From contig NW_017265159.1 in NCBI RefSeq assembly GCF_001638985.1, positions 186,001-250,000 on the forward strand: a stretch of DNA of 64,000 nt, given 5' to 3'. The position numbers were made by a program, and so were the translations under genes. Origin of the DNA: Phycomyces blakesleeanus NRRL 1555(-). Its lineage: Eukaryota > Mucoromycota > Mucoromycetes > Mucorales > Phycomycetaceae. Of this stretch, positions 13,211 through 25,576 are shown in pieces; position 1 is the first letter of the stretch; the number at the start of each line of letters is the position of its first letter. A model generated the notes under the pieces. The model ran no database searches. It was not told the DNA's origin and saw nothing but the letters and a program-made list of their open reading frames with translations.

Positions 13211-14096
13211 TAAGAAAAAACAGAGGCAGGTTCAAGACGAAGAAAAGGAAGAGGAAGAGGAAGAGGAAGAAGAGGAATGAGTCAAAGTCAATAGAGATCG
13301 AATGTCAACTAAATCTTTATCTCTATTGTTATTATTATTAAAGTTTTTAATGATGATGATGATATATATGTATATATTTCTGGCATGCATTGAAAGTAAT
13401 TTATTACATATTAGTAAAGACAGAGCATTATAGCGTATTTGAAAATAGTCTTAATATATATATATATACATACTACACATACTACCCATACTACCCATAT
13501 TACATCTATACTACACACACTTATTGATGATGAAATCTTCTTTAGATTTATATTTTTATATGTATATAAAAGTAGCTTATAATAGCGTTTATTGTCGAAT
13601 GAGTATGTATTGAATTTATTTAAATATGCAAGTATATAAAAAAAAGAGGGGTTGGAAAAGCAAAGTCAAAGGAAAGGGAGAGAGGTAGAGCGGGAGAGGG
13701 AGAGGGAGAGGGAGTGGTGACAGTGAAATTGATATTGATATTGATATTGATAGTGGTAGTGGAGGAAAAAATTGAGGGATTGAATATTTTGAAAGGTACC
13801 TCTTTTCCTCTTTGCTATTCCTGTTTGGTACGATAGGTAAGATGTATAATATGGTACAAAAAGGCGATGGGTCTACAACACACCCTCGCCTCAATTTCTT
13901 TTTTTTTCTCTTTTTCTTTTTCGGGGTTTTAATCTTTATCGTTTTCTTATGTGAGAGCGAGTTTGTGAGGGAATGTGTGTGAATGTGTGTGAATGATAGT
14001 GAGGGGGAGTTCAATGCTATGATTGATTATTATTTTTTGTTAATCAACTAAAGTTTATCTCTCTCTCTCTATCTATCTATCTTTCTATATTTTCTT
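13211..14096. other. Spacer between GT15 and orphan gene
   Basis: Purine-rich and microsatellite-rich: GAGGAA repeats at about 13247-13276 in the GT15 leader, GAGAGG repeats near 13690-13715, a TTGATA repeat near 13732-13751, and CT/TATC runs near 14058-14082. No gene is seen. Confidence 0.6.
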
Positions 14097-15084
14097 CTAA
14101 TCGATTTCCATGGCATCGATCGAATACGATGTTTGGTTTTGTCGATCGTCAACTTCCATACAATACTCATTTTGGGAATTCTATGGTACCAAAGAAAGCG
14201 TTATACAGAAGGGAGGGTGAGATTAGACGAGAGGGGGAATTTACTGTGTACACCTCGAAATAAAAGTATAAAAAAGGGTAAAAATAAATAAATAAATGAG
14301 TCCAACTTACTGTTGTGGTAGGGTTAGAGGAGCTGGATTCTACCAATGCTTTCCAAGGAGGTTGTTGGTACAATATGAGGTCACGCCCATTGGGTTTTGT
14401 AGGTGGTCTACAAATAAACATGAAATTTTAGTATTAATTGCCAAGAGGTAATCAAAATAAAAAGTTAAAAGTTAAAAGGCTTGGATCGAATTGAATTGAA
14501 TTGATTTAATTTGGGCTTACTCTGGGGAATTGTTTCGTAGAACAAAGTCTGGTATGCGTAATTTTGTTTCTCCGGACCGTCTTTGCATAGGAAGAAATGC
14601 GCCATTGACGTGAGCATCGACAAGATGTATATCATCGCTTCCCTGGATAACCGAACCTCGCATATTATCTCCTACGTACGTTGTTCGATTGTCTTCTTCA
14701 TCGCTGTCCGAGGATTCATGTTGGGCTAAATACTCGTCAATGTCGTCAATGCGGACTCGGTGTCGGAGAGGTTGTGGCATTCTTAGGTCAAGGCAGGATG
14801 TATTAATTGGCTGTGTGGGGATAAGGATCGGATCAGATTTCCACTGCTGTTGGTCAAAGACTTGGTTCATGTCTATTGTTCATTTCATTGACAGATATAA
14901 TATATAATGTATGAAGTTGGAAGCGTTCATAAGATAAAACAATTGGAAGGGAATCTCGGTTAACAAGTCGAGGAAACTTACGAGTGGAATCCACCTGAAA
15001 GTCATGAGCTGTGCAACCATAGGATGTTCGAACATGTTTTGAGGGTGGAGTGGCATGTGAAACTGGAGAATGAGGACGCTTCAT
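14097..15084 (-). CDS. Small hydrophilic protein, family not recognised (4 exons, 211 aa)
   Basis: Exons read as 14982-15084, 14521-14872, 14311-14407 and 14097-14180; all junctions are GT-AG and the phases close at 211 residues. The N-terminus is basic and Pro/Ser/His-rich (MKRPHSPVSHATPPSKHVR). The middle has an acidic patch (ESSDSDEEDN). Exon 2 to 3 carries what looks like the conserved core: LRIPDFVLRNN, then GRDLILYQQPPW. The C-terminus is MEVDDRQNQTSYSIDAMEID. There are no membrane segments. Composition suggests a nuclear or regulatory protein, but I recognise no domain. It is transcribed in the same direction as the F-box gene upstream and the GT15 gene downstream. Confidence 0.75.
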
Positions 15085-15886
15085 GACCGGGATGAGGAAG
15101 TGAAAAAGAGAGAGAACTGAGTTTGTGGGGAAATAAAATATAAAATATATATAAAAAAAAGGGAGCTAGACAAGGCTTTCTTTTTTTTTCTTTTTTGTTC
15201 TTTTCTTTTTTTTTGATGGATGCGGTGGTTGAATAACACCCCTTTGTGACTTTTCATCTTCAAATCACAACAGGCGTAGGAGAAGGTGTGTTGCATGAAT
15301 GTGTAAGCCATCAGGGCATACAACAAGCAATAAAGCACGAACAATGCTATCTTTTTTCTTCTTCTTATAAGCAGAACACATATATATATAATATACATAA
15401 AAATCTGTTCGGCTTTTGGTGGCTCTTCTCTTTTCACGCGATGGACACATCAATAAATAATAGTAATAAAAATAACAATAAAACAAGAAAGAAACGATGC
15501 ATGAATGTGTAAGGGATGGAAAAGAAAAACATGGACAAGGAACTAGTGATGCTTTATAAGGAATAAAGGCAAAAAAATAGGAATAAAATAAAGAAGGAGG
15601 AAATAACATAACATAAAAGAATGAACAAGAGAAGATGATATAGATAGGGAAGGAGGGAGATCAAGAGAGATCAGGATAAAGAGGTGTGTTTGTGAGTGAG
15701 TTTACGGGTGAGTTAGATATGAATGTATTGTGAGTTATAGTGAGTGAGTGAGTGTGTGAATGTGAGTGTGAGAGTGTGAGAGTGTGATAGTGTTTAAGGG
15801 TTTGAGATAGGAGTAGAGGGAGAAATATAGGAGGGTAATGAAAACAAAACAAAAGCAAAAGCAAAAAGAAAAAGAAAAAGAAAAGT
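15085..15886. other. Spacer with GTGAG/GAATG repeats
   Basis: Lies between two minus-strand genes. It contains a GTGA/GAGT-rich tract at about 15690-15795 and AAAAGC/AAAGA tracts at 15845-15880 just past the F-box stop. The open frames here are low-complexity translations. No gene is seen. Confidence 0.6.
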
Positions 15887-17784
15887 CTACATGAAGTGTG
15901 TGCCCATGAGCACATCCGCATCTTGAGTCTCTGGAGGCATTTTCATAACATCAAAGTCATGAATTTCCATCACTGTTTTGCCATCTTCTGCATCTGAATT
16001 CGAGGACCGTTGTCGCTGCATTACAACTACTGCCTTTGTGTCGTTAAATTGAATCTTCCACACCGTCTTTGCTGGTTGTGTAAAGGTTCTTATGAGTCGT
16101 CCCTGGCGAATATCCCATAATTTGATCTTTCCGTCGTTTCCAGCACTGAGCATACGGCGATCGTCGAATTGGAGACATGTTACTGAATTGTCATGGGCAG
16201 ATATCTGTTGAATGCATTCGTAGCTTTGGAGGTCCCATATCCGTAAGCAGCCGTCAGATCCTCCACTAACCAGAGTCATTCCTGACAGCTGTAATTGTCC
16301 AACTAGCGAAGTATGTCCACGAAGGGTATTGAGACACTGGCCAGTCTCGACTGACCAGACACGAATCTGGGAATCAAGTGAACCGGTCACTACCTTGTAG
16401 CCATCGGTGGCAATAGCGTATATTTGGGAGTAATGTCCGGCAAGAGTGTGTCTACAGCGACCACTCTGAAGATCCCAGACACGAGCAGTCGAATCGTATG
16501 ATCCAGAGACGATCATATTGCCGGCAATATCCAGGCATCGTACACTTGCTTGGTGGCCAATCAGCGCATGTAACAGAATACCACGCTTGATATCCCAGAC
16601 TCGGAGTGTCGTATCGCGCGACCCTGTAACTACAATTCTCTTATCTTTCATCTTTAGGCAGCGGACTGTAGATGTGTGTCCATGCAATACATGACGTTGG
16701 CTTCCTGTATCCAAGTCCCAAACTCGAACATCACTAATCGATATAAAATATATACATATATATGTGTGTTATATTTTTAAAGAGAGTTAGTAATGTATGC
16801 AGCAAAGAAAATAAATAAGTATTGTGTGTGTGCGTGTGTAATAAGTTATGTGTAATGTGTGCGTCTGTTTTGTGTGTTTGTGTGTAGCTTGGGGACTTAC
16901 CGATCACACCCTCCTGAAACAAGGACTCGCTCTGGGTCTCTCTTGTCACCCCCCTTGAATTGGAGTGCCCAGACGCCTCCTTCATGGCCTTCTAAAGATC
17001 GCACCTTTTTTCCTGTTCTCGTGTCAAACACCTCGATGCGGTGGTTATCGCACCCAACCACAATGTACTTTTCATCAAACTGGAGTGAGGTCACAAGGCC
17101 ATCCGAGAAGCCTTCTTCGATGACCTTGACTCGACCGCCGTGAGCCCATGCAGCTGCAATGTTATATTTACGCTTAAAATATTCTCGGTAAGAGAAGTTG
17201 AGACGGTGTGTGGGTGGATCAAGCAGTTCACCCCCACATATGCTCGAGTTGCGTCGTCTATATTGGTGCTTCATGCACAGTGCCTTCCATGTCGCTTCGT
17301 CTTTGAGGAGTGAGTTCCAGAAGGTTGATACACATGCTATACGCCCTAGTGTTTTTGGGTCGTCTATAAAGGACAGGATATGGAGAGAGATCTCTATCGG
17401 TAACTCCTTTAAGAAATCAACTTTGAGACGGGGTGCAATAAGATTACTGAGATAGGCAAGTTGGGAATTATCGCAGCAGTTGATAATTTCATATAATAAA
17501 AACTGACGCTGTTGAGAGGTCAATTGCTGAAAGGATGTCTTCAACTGAAAAAGATGGTTTAATTCATGGTCATCAAAAATTGCGGCTAATTGAGCTGCAT
17601 TTTCTCCAATCGAAAAGTCAGAGTATGAGATGCGATGCCTTTGTGTGGGGCGAGCAGGACTGTTGCTTGGAGGTGTAGCTGGTGGCGAGATGTCTTCAGG
17701 TCCAACGAGATTCATGGTTGGAGAGACAACGGCAAAGGGCAAATTGGAAAGAAGAAAAGAGTTTGGGCACGTGTCAGGCGTCAT
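15887..17784 (-). CDS. F-box/WD40 protein, Cdc4/Fbxw7-type SCF substrate receptor
   Basis: Two exons (16901-17784 and 15887-16733) give 576 residues. A dimerisation-like helical stretch precedes the F-box. The F-box itself is DFLKELPIEISLHILSFIDDPKTLGRIACVSTFWNSLLKDEATWKALC at about residues 135-182, with the usual L-P-x-E and W-x-x-L-x-x-D-x-x-W pattern. Seven or eight WD repeats follow, such as VRCLKMKDKRIVVTGSRDTT and DSTARVWDLQSGRC. In SCF ligases such proteins bind Skp1 through the F-box and phosphodegrons through the propeller, controlling turnover of cell-cycle regulators. The WD order and F-box spacing fit Cdc4/Pop1/Fbxw7 better than Met30. The intron cuts the propeller between VSGGCDR and DVRVWDL. 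It could be a Cdc4 paralogue rather than the essential orthologue. Confidence 0.9.
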
Positions 17785-20188
17785 TTTTTTTTTCTTCTTT
17801 TTTTTTTCTTAGATACTCATGATAGTGATATTTGCACCGTGTTCAGCATTGCGGTGCAATGCTAGTCCTACGTCACCACTCATTTAGTTCAACCTCAGTG
17901 GCTGAGCTTGGACATTTTGGGGAGCACTATTTATTTTTAGACAGCCATTCTAAGGAACCAATAACTCCGCTATTTCTCACATAATACATTCACACTCCGG
18001 CATCCAAGAAAAAGTTTTTTTTTCTTGGTTTTTTTTACTCGGTTCTTTGTGCAGGAAAAATAATATAAAAAAATAGACTAAAATGAAAGAAAGAAAAGAA
18101 AAGAAAAGAACAAAATTGAATGAATGAATTTAATGAATGAATAAATGAATGAAAGGAAAACCGTAATTTGTTACTATGGTGATTTTGTTTATTTCTGATT
18201 ATTATTGTATCAATCTATTTAAATGTATATAATATAATATGTACACTGAAAAATGAATTACAAGCAATTAACATTATTTTATAAGCTCCTTGAAGAATAA
18301 ACATGTTTATTTGATCAATCTAAATACCAACTGTATTCGTGTGTGGATTTATAAACATCACAGCCTATTGACTTTAGACTATACACATGGAAACCACCGC
18401 ATGGCACAAACAGTGACAAATAAAAACGCTGGCTGATCCTGTTTATCTATATTTTAAGGAGAGCTAACTGATAATTCAATCATGGGTAGAAATTGACTGG
18501 TTCTTTTATATAACTATACCCATAATAATAATATAGAAGTAATTGCCATACAATCAATATATCTAACTGTAATATTGTGTGGGTGAATGGGGTGTCTTAT
18601 TGGTGACTAGGTAAAGAAGTAGATAGAAGAGATAAACCAAAAGAAATCTCAAATCATATTGTTTGTAGCCAATGGCTGGAGTTTCATATATTGAAAACAA
18701 GGCTTTGAGGTAGCTTTGTTAATGATTTTAGTATTTATTAAATATCAAAGTTCAAAAGAAGTAATAGTATAATATATGGGGGGAAAGAGGGGATAAATGG
18801 TCCTTTGTTTCTTTTTGATTGGATTGTTTTTAGGTATTCACTCATCTGTTTGTGTATGAAAATCACCAGAAGCTAATCCTCTTGACTCCGCCATTTTGTG
18901 TAGACAACGTGCGATCGGTACAGGTAAATTAAATGGGCTGTTGCACCCATTTAGCATTAAAGAAGATACAAAGTTGAACACACACAGAGACACACGATTA
19001 TTAAATAGATAGGTAGATAGGCAGATAAATGAATATGTACATTACAAGAGATAGCCTTGTAGGATCAACACCATTACTTTAGACTTTGGCCTTTTTCTTT
19101 TTGGTTTTTTGACAGTAAGAAAGAAGCTGTCAATCTACAGTCAATGTGAGTTTGATAGTGCTTGTGACCTTTTATCAACATGATCATTTACCACAAACAG
19201 TAAAACAGAGCCATGGTCATCAAATTAAACGACTACGGTTATTCACGGCCATTTTTCTTTATTGATATCCTGCCTTTCTGTTATTTGAACTATGTTAATT
19301 TGGCTCGCTCACCTATTAAATAGAATTACAATCAGAACATCTTTTTCTTAATTAACGATATACATATATACTACACCTAGTATTCATGCAACTACCCATC
19401 AGTACACCTTCTTCTATTTCAAAGCACCTGATGTGCTTGTATTTCCATGTATTTATACTGATGGCTGAGATAATTTTACCTTGTGGTTGTAATCAAGATA
19501 TCACGTCTTTATTGGTATAAGCCCAAGATAGAATTGAACCTTCAATTACCAGCAGCCTTTTATTTTGTTTTATTTATTATTTTATTCTTAAGCTGAGTAA
19601 GCAATATATTACTTTATCTCAGTATCGCATGATAACCTTTTAGATGCATACTTCAAAGAGAAACAATGCTATCAAAATTGGGTCCGTTCGTTTGGTGAAA
19701 CATACAGCAGCAGTATCACCCAATAGCAACAAAAAAACAGTTTGCAAAGACTTTGTTTAACAGTGCACAGGAATAATCCAATAAATATCAGCATCAAGAG
19801 GTATTTGTTTTTAGCCACCTTAAATATCTGATAAAAAATCGAGTATTCTTTATTTTCCACATTTTTTACATTATTTCTGTAAACCAAAATCAGCCCTCCT
19901 CATTTTTACACACATACATATATATATATATATTAGAGCACCCAATCTATTGTTTCTATTTTAATAGGATCACTTTGAAAATTAATACTTCTTTCATTCT
20001 TTTATTAATATTATTCATAAAACATGCAATAAACTCGATGCTTAATTAGTAGGCTCTTCCTTTTATTCGAATTATTATCGAGTAAAAACCATAAGAATCT
20101 TACTTATCATAAGATGTATTAGTTCCTTCCAAAAATACGATAAAATTCGGTAATAAAATAAAATAAAAACAAAAAACAAATTTCATTT
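17785..20188. other. 2.4 kb spacer without a recognisable gene
   Basis: Upstream region of the F-box gene. It contains pyrimidine-rich leader sequence near 17785-17812, AATG/GAAT repeats near 18118-18155, and general AT-rich DNA. The only ORF of note (19672-19887, minus) is Cys/Leu/Phe-rich and has no domain. No tRNA is seen. Confidence 0.5.
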
Positions 20189-20359
20189 TCATCCTTCAAG
20201 TTCAAATCGCAGGTTAACATCATCTCTAAGCCACTGGCTGGATTGTGGTTGGCCATGTCCCATAAAATACTCAATTTGCGTACGCGCCTCAAAGCACTTT
20301 GTCTTTATTTCTCGAATTGATGCTTGAACTTTTGTTTTTTGTCGTCTTCTTTGGCGTGC
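20189..20359 (-). CDS. Possible small basic protein antisense to the nucleoporin start
   Basis: An ORF on the minus strand; taking the ATG at 20359 gives about 56 residues beginning MARQRRRQKTKVQASIREIK and ending DDVNLRFELEG. It is hydrophilic and coding-like, unlike most short ORFs here. It overlaps head-to-head with the putative first exon of the plus-strand nucleoporin gene. Either this is a real small gene, or the shared stretch codes only on one strand. No family is recognised. Confidence 0.35.
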   Translation of the reverse strand, partial: ARQRRRQKTKVQASIREIKTKCFEARTQIEYFMGHGQPQSSQWLRDDVNLRFELEG

Positions 20360-20865
20360 CATACTTGTTGTCAAGGAAGTATGCCATAAAACCTAAGAAA
20401 TCTCAGGTCATCACGCCTAATAAAGGAACACAAATTAAACCAGGTAATAATGATATTCATATACATGCAATCTTCATTTTCCTTTTATATTTAAGCGACA
20501 AAATACTCATTATGCTGTGTACATTACACACATTCCAGTTGCTATAGAGAAATTTGTTCCCAAACCAAAATATCCTATAGTAGGCCCCCCCTCCTCAAGT
20601 AATGTGCAAAAAAACCCAGCAGACAAAGAGATGTTTTATGGAAAGGGCAGCGATGCTCCAAGAGCCTTCTGGGATACTGTAGCACGAAGAGCTTCCACTG
20701 CAGTAGTCGCGCCTATCAATAAAGAATCTGGAAATCCTTCGTTCGCATATAATCCTTCAAGACCATTTACTCCAATTCAATCCCAATCTGCAGCAACATA
20801 CGACCAGTCAGGTCAGATTGAGCCCACTGTAGGATGTCCTTTCTCTTGTAACATTAAACCCCAGC

Positions 20866-20908
<43 letters not shown>

Positions 20909-22066
20909 GCAGCAGCAAGTTGCTGCCACAGCACAAAGTCTTTTCAAACCTAGCACAGGTTTATTTTCAAGTGTATTGCCTCAAAACCCACCTGCTCCAA
21001 AACAACCGGAAGACAATAACCTGCTTTCATTGAAGAATGCATTCCCTGAAGTAAACGTGCCACACTTTATTGTTTCTCCACAAGGTGTAATGCGCACTGA
21101 ATTGACAGCCAATATGTTTAACCGAAAGTCTTCGAGAGCCGACGCTCTTCTCGCAGATCAAAGACCTCAAAACAACAACAATTCTTCTAGACATCTCTCA
21201 TCCATGTACAGTGTAAAGGAAAATATGCTTCCACCTTTCTTGACAGCCCCCTCAAATTCCCATCAAGTGAGTTAACTGTAAACACGGGCAGATATCGCAT
21301 TTCGTTTTATTTATTTTAACATCTCTTTAGCGTCGCGTCGCACAAGTTGTGGGTGAGGGTATTGTCGAAAACGTGTAAGTTTTTTTTTATATTATCACTC
21401 TTAGACGTTAAAACGAATCCATTGATTCATTTATATTTAATTGCAGAAAGGAAACTTCTACAAAAAACACGGAAAAGCTTCCCGGAATTTTTGGTGCAAA
21501 AGGCCACAGTGGGTATGGCTTTGTCAAAAATGCAGGAGAATCGTCTGATGGCCAAAAAATGAAGATACCAAATGCCTCTTTGTGGACGTCTGGTGCAGCC
21601 ATGTCTAAGTCTGAACCGGCTATAAAACCACAACAACCTTTTGTTACTCAAAAGGATTTCTTTCTCAACTCTCCAAAAACCAAGTAAGATTGTCACACAA
21701 AGCAATTCAATTCAAACCTTGAAGCATCCAAAATATTTATGCAAAACTCAAAAACAATAACAATAACAACTTATTCATTTCTTTAGTAATCAATCAACCA
21801 ATACTCTATTGAATGTATTTGGATTCCCTCCGGAAAATATGGAAGAAACCATTGCGCGCTTCACAAATATTGGACCTGCTACCGAACTTGAACGCATAGC
21901 CGTTGACTGGTTTCGTATTCGTTATGAAAATCCTGCAAATGCAAATGAGGCACTCAAATTGAATACATGCTTTATTCGAAATGGATATATTCTTGGTGTA
22001 ACCCCTGTTGAAGATGTACCAGTTCACATACGCAACATCACACCTAACCCCCAGCAATCATATTAA
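20320..22066 (+). CDS. Nucleoporin of the Nup53/Nup59/NUP35 family
   Basis: Exons read as 20320-20443 (uncertain first exon), 20539-21266, 21331-21374, 21447-21683 and 21787-22066. The last exon carries the MPPN/RRM-type domain: LNVFGFPPENMEETIARF, then DWFRIRYENPANANEAL and NTCFIRNGYILGVTP, which matches the NUP35 RRM fold used for dimerisation in the inner ring of the nuclear pore. Upstream is a low-complexity Pro/Ser/Asn region with a polyQ tract (20862-20918). The protein ends about 15 residues after the RRM, so the C-terminal amphipathic membrane-binding helix of yeast Nup53 is not evident. The only ATG in frame upstream (20320) gives a hydrophobic N-terminus (MLELLFFVVFFGVPYLL), odd for this family. 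The next in-frame ATG is at about 20632. The start is therefore unsettled. Confidence 0.8.
20862..20918 (+). repeat. (CAA)n/(CAG)n polyglutamine tract
   Basis: A trinucleotide run inside the nucleoporin second exon encoding about 19 glutamines, mostly CAA with CAG near the end. Its length is probably polymorphic. Confidence 0.9.
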
Positions 22067-24639
22067 TTGATTGCATGAACCCTTTTTTTAAAAACAAACA
22101 AACAACAATATCAACAACAAAAAACAAAGAAAAACAACAAAAAGCATCCAAAAAAAATCAACAACAACAACAACAACAGCAATAAGAATAACAAATATAA
22201 GCATCGCATTTAACACAGACATGGTTAAGCGTCCCACCATAATCGACTTAAAACTTCCTTCATTCTTGGTGTAATAAAAACGAGAATGCAATATTACTAA
22301 TATGTGTGTATTTTATTTTATATTTCTTTTTTAACATGATTTTATCATTGAAGAAAGTATTATTCTTTTGGATTATGTCAATAATATAGAAACAGACAAA
22401 CTTTGGAAGAGAGAGGATGTGTTTTTTTTTTAAATAAAAATAAAGTTTGTAGTAAATAATCTTTGTATTTTAGTTATACTTCTTCTAATTATTGATCTCA
22501 ATTTTCTGCATGTCATTGTTTGATATCCATTGGACATATAATATAATCTGGTGTTTCTTAGGCGCGACTGAGACTCTAGCTTTTATTGTTTCAGTCTATC
22601 ATAAATCAAAATGATCCATATAATATCACTAATAAGTTACTAGATAAGAAAACATTTCACTGAAGTCAAACAAGGGGCTCCCTATTATCAATGCTTTTAT
22701 TAAAAGTAAACCAAGTAAAACAAATTAAATATATGAAAATATATTTTAAAAAAAATATGCATATAGTGTAAATTTGCCAACAATTGGGAATATTAATGTT
22801 TCTGTCATTTCTGTCATTATAGACTACGCAAAGAAAACACAGTTCCTGAATTCCAAGCAACTTTACAATGTATTTTCTTTAAATCCAGGAAAATAATTGG
22901 ATCTTAACAGTGTCTATTTTTTTCAAGTAGAAAATATCAACCTATAAAAAGAGTCAAAAGTACTTCAATAATAAAGTATTTTCCAAGTCATTGATACATA
23001 TCTTGGAGCAAACATTCTTTTTCGCAAGATCTATAGGTCAGAGAAACCTGTTGATAGAAGCGTTTTTATACCACGTTGAGAGGATCATAGACTTTTGTAG
23101 TTGGTACAATAATACTAAGAGAATATCTAGTAAAGACACACCTGAATACTTGATACAATATGGTATTTATATAAAAGCATAGCAGTGATCTGTCAGACTG
23201 GATATTGGAACCCTATAAGGCTAATTTGCTTAATGGTAAACTAATCCCTATTACACTTGTTTTTATTGAACATTAGTTTTACAAAATAATAATGATTGGC
23301 TTAGATATCATTTTACAAGAGTAAAAATCAACTTCAGGTAGCAGTAGAAGAAGAAGCAACATATAACTTGTATACAATATCGAGGGTGTAATCAACAGGT
23401 AAAAATGCGCTCCATTTATTACATTTACATAGTTATGGGAATAGCAAGATACTCTATTATTTAGCGTTTACATATCCTTGTAAGAGAACATTAGTTAATA
23501 TATATATATAAAGATATATTATTCTAGCCTTATCAGAGCAGATTAATTGAATTGATTTGGCATCGTTTTATAGATATTTATATATAGTAATAAATAACAA
23601 AGTATTATTTCCCTTGGGATCCTATTAATGAAACAAATTGAGAAAAACACTTGGGCTAAAAGAAGAGTATCCTCACTTGCTTATATATATCTTGGTAAAG
23701 GCTTCAAAGCTTAATTCTATAGATCTGAGTCTATGACTACAGAATAATAAAAAATAATAAATAAATTTTCCAAATAACTAAAAGCATCTTTACTTCATTT
23801 CAAGAGTTTGGACCCTGTAAAAAGCAAACTGGATCGCTCTTTTTTGTATTACAGATTAATTTCACGACCCGGCACTTAAATATGAGATAAAGAGGTACAG
23901 CTAGCTCTCGATAAAATATTCTACTTGGAAATCATTAAAATTATATTTTACAGCTCTAAAATATATACTGGTACGTTATTCTAGTCCTTTATTTTGCTGA
24001 TAGCTCTTTCATTGTTGCAGTTACGTAAAATGAGAAGACGGTATTGGCTACACAATAGAAGTACAAGGCCACAGAATCTCTTTTTATACGTTTTAAGCTC
24101 GTCTTTAATAGGCCTTTAAACTTGCTGGTACCTGAGTACTACCTTTAAATTTCCCTTTTGGGTTCTTCTTTACTGACAGAAAGCTTCACTACATTATTGT
24201 TCTTCTTCATGCACAAAGCCTGATTTTCAAAGGATTGGAACATAGAATGTCTAAATATAAATAATAAGCCACATAGATATCATACGCAAATATGTGGAAT
24301 TATTCTATTGGACAATTAGTGTTTACGTCATATCTTGCGTATTCACTCATACGCGTATAGAAAAATGGGTCTTCAGTGTGAGGGCAAGAAAAACCGCCTT
24401 TCTCATAAACACAACACAGAGAAATGTCCATGTAAGTAACAAAATCGTTAAAGAAAGTACATTTCACACATGTTGTGCTAATTATGATGAATTTATTAAT
24501 GTAATTTGTAGTAATGTTGCTTTTGACATTTACCTAAATGTATTTTCTCAAGAAGTGAATGTAAGTAATCACAAAATAAAAAATATATACCCTTATTTCA
24601 TTGAGACTCTTGCTAACATTGCGTAGTTAATAGTAAAGA
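22067..24639. other. 2.6 kb spacer without a supported gene
   Basis: AT-rich. Two ORFs look a little better than chance (22991-23182 plus, and 24294-24626 plus with CCANYDEFINVICSNVAFDI) but have no recognisable domain. The second lies directly before the GC-richer island at 24.64 kb. It holds CAA/AAC repeats at about 22095-22185 in the nucleoporin 3' flank. Confidence 0.5.
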
Positions 24640-25200
24640 AAAAGTCTGGCCCGAAAGGGTCAGCCTTGACATCAGCTTGTCAAGAAAGCCTCTAGTGACG
24701 TCGTTGCGGTGAAAACCAAAGCGGCCAACCAAACCACGCCCAGTTAATGGCTCTGGGAACGGCTAGCAAGAAACACCGGTCTACTCTGGTCTCCTCTATT
24801 TTGACATTTGGTACAACGTGGTCAATCCGTCATAGAGAGGTGTAGCATAGGTGGGAGCCACCGGGCGCCAATGAAATACCACCACTCTCTATGACAAGCC
24901 AAACGGACTGAGGATGAGTCCTGATATTCTCCTCCCCGTTGATGTCAGATGTTGAGGTTCAAAGACGATCAGATAGACTGGTTTTTTATGGGTTGACAGC
25001 CGAACGTTCTAGCGACGCAGTTGACCTATAATAAAACCAACTCAACCCGTGCGATAGGCATCCATATGTCTGGGGTATGACTGATTTAACAAGTTGGGAC
25101 GCTTATTGAGCCCAAGTAGGAGAGTCAGTATAGAGTTTGGTCTGACTGTCATGATGTACTGGTCTACTTCTTGCTGGCTGTTAGCCTATATTGTAACAGC
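24640..25200 (+). ncRNA. LSU-rRNA-like structured region (divergent or pseudogene)
   Basis: Base composition rises to roughly half G+C in otherwise AT-rich DNA. Positions 24839-24857 read GGTGTAGCATAGGTGGGAG and 24867-24882 read CGCCAATGAAATACCA, the two sides of a conserved domain V segment of large-subunit rRNA. They are enclosed by a perfect 11-bp stem (24829-24839 with 24885-24895). Upstream (about 24715-24800) and downstream (TCAAAGACGATCAGATAG, then TGGGTTGACAGCCGAACG) can be laid colinearly on LSU rRNA, but with poor identity and without the usual invariant GGAAAGACCC. Other clean stems are 24665-24671/24678-24684 and 24990-24996/25042-25048. It could be an old LSU insertion, an rRNA-derived retroelement or a divergent RNA. 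The assignment is by eye only. Confidence 0.45.
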
Positions 25201-25232
25201 AAATGGAGTTTTTTTTCGCAAGATAAATTACT

Positions 25233-25576
25233 TTATTCAAGCCTCCACTCTCTCGTGATCGGTGTTCTGATCCTGTTTTCGCGAAGATGTGCTTGTTCAA
25301 TGAGTTTTTGACTGAACGCCTTTAAGTCATTACTCTGTGCTGGAAACAATGTTACTCGTTCTCCGTACAATTTTGTACTTGATACCATATACTGTCTTTC
25401 GCTTATTACTGTCTAGGCAGTCGTAAGCAAAGACACCCTGATAATGCCAATTCTAGAACGGTAAAATCTCGTTCATCCCAAACGAAAAAGGCGGGGTCTC
25501 CAAACTTTATACGGTCTTTGTTGCCTAAAAAAGTGAAGTTCGCCCTTGTCTTTCGATTTCTTCCCCCCGTCTCGGT
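25233..25576 (-). pseudogene. Frameshifted coding relic next to the rRNA-like island
   Basis: Two minus-strand open stretches join across a shift near 25406-25415. The upstream one (25406-25576) contains NKDRIKFGDPAFFVWDERDF and VLELALSGCL. The downstream one (25233-25412) contains ERQYMVSSTKLYGERVTLFP and ends REWRLE then TAA. Both look like real protein and together suggest the C-terminal part of one gene. AATAAA lies just after the stop. No family is recognised; a mobile-element origin is plausible but unproven. Confidence 0.4.

Noticed and set aside
15661..15921. Ser/His/Thr repeat ORF on the minus strand
   Set aside because: Translation of GTGA/GAGT simple repeats; overlaps the end of the F-box gene in another frame.
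24900..24930. Hammerhead-like CTGA/GATGAG strings
   Set aside because: The conserved core order (CUGAUGA ... GAAA) is not met; it is only a small GGACT/AGTCC hairpin.
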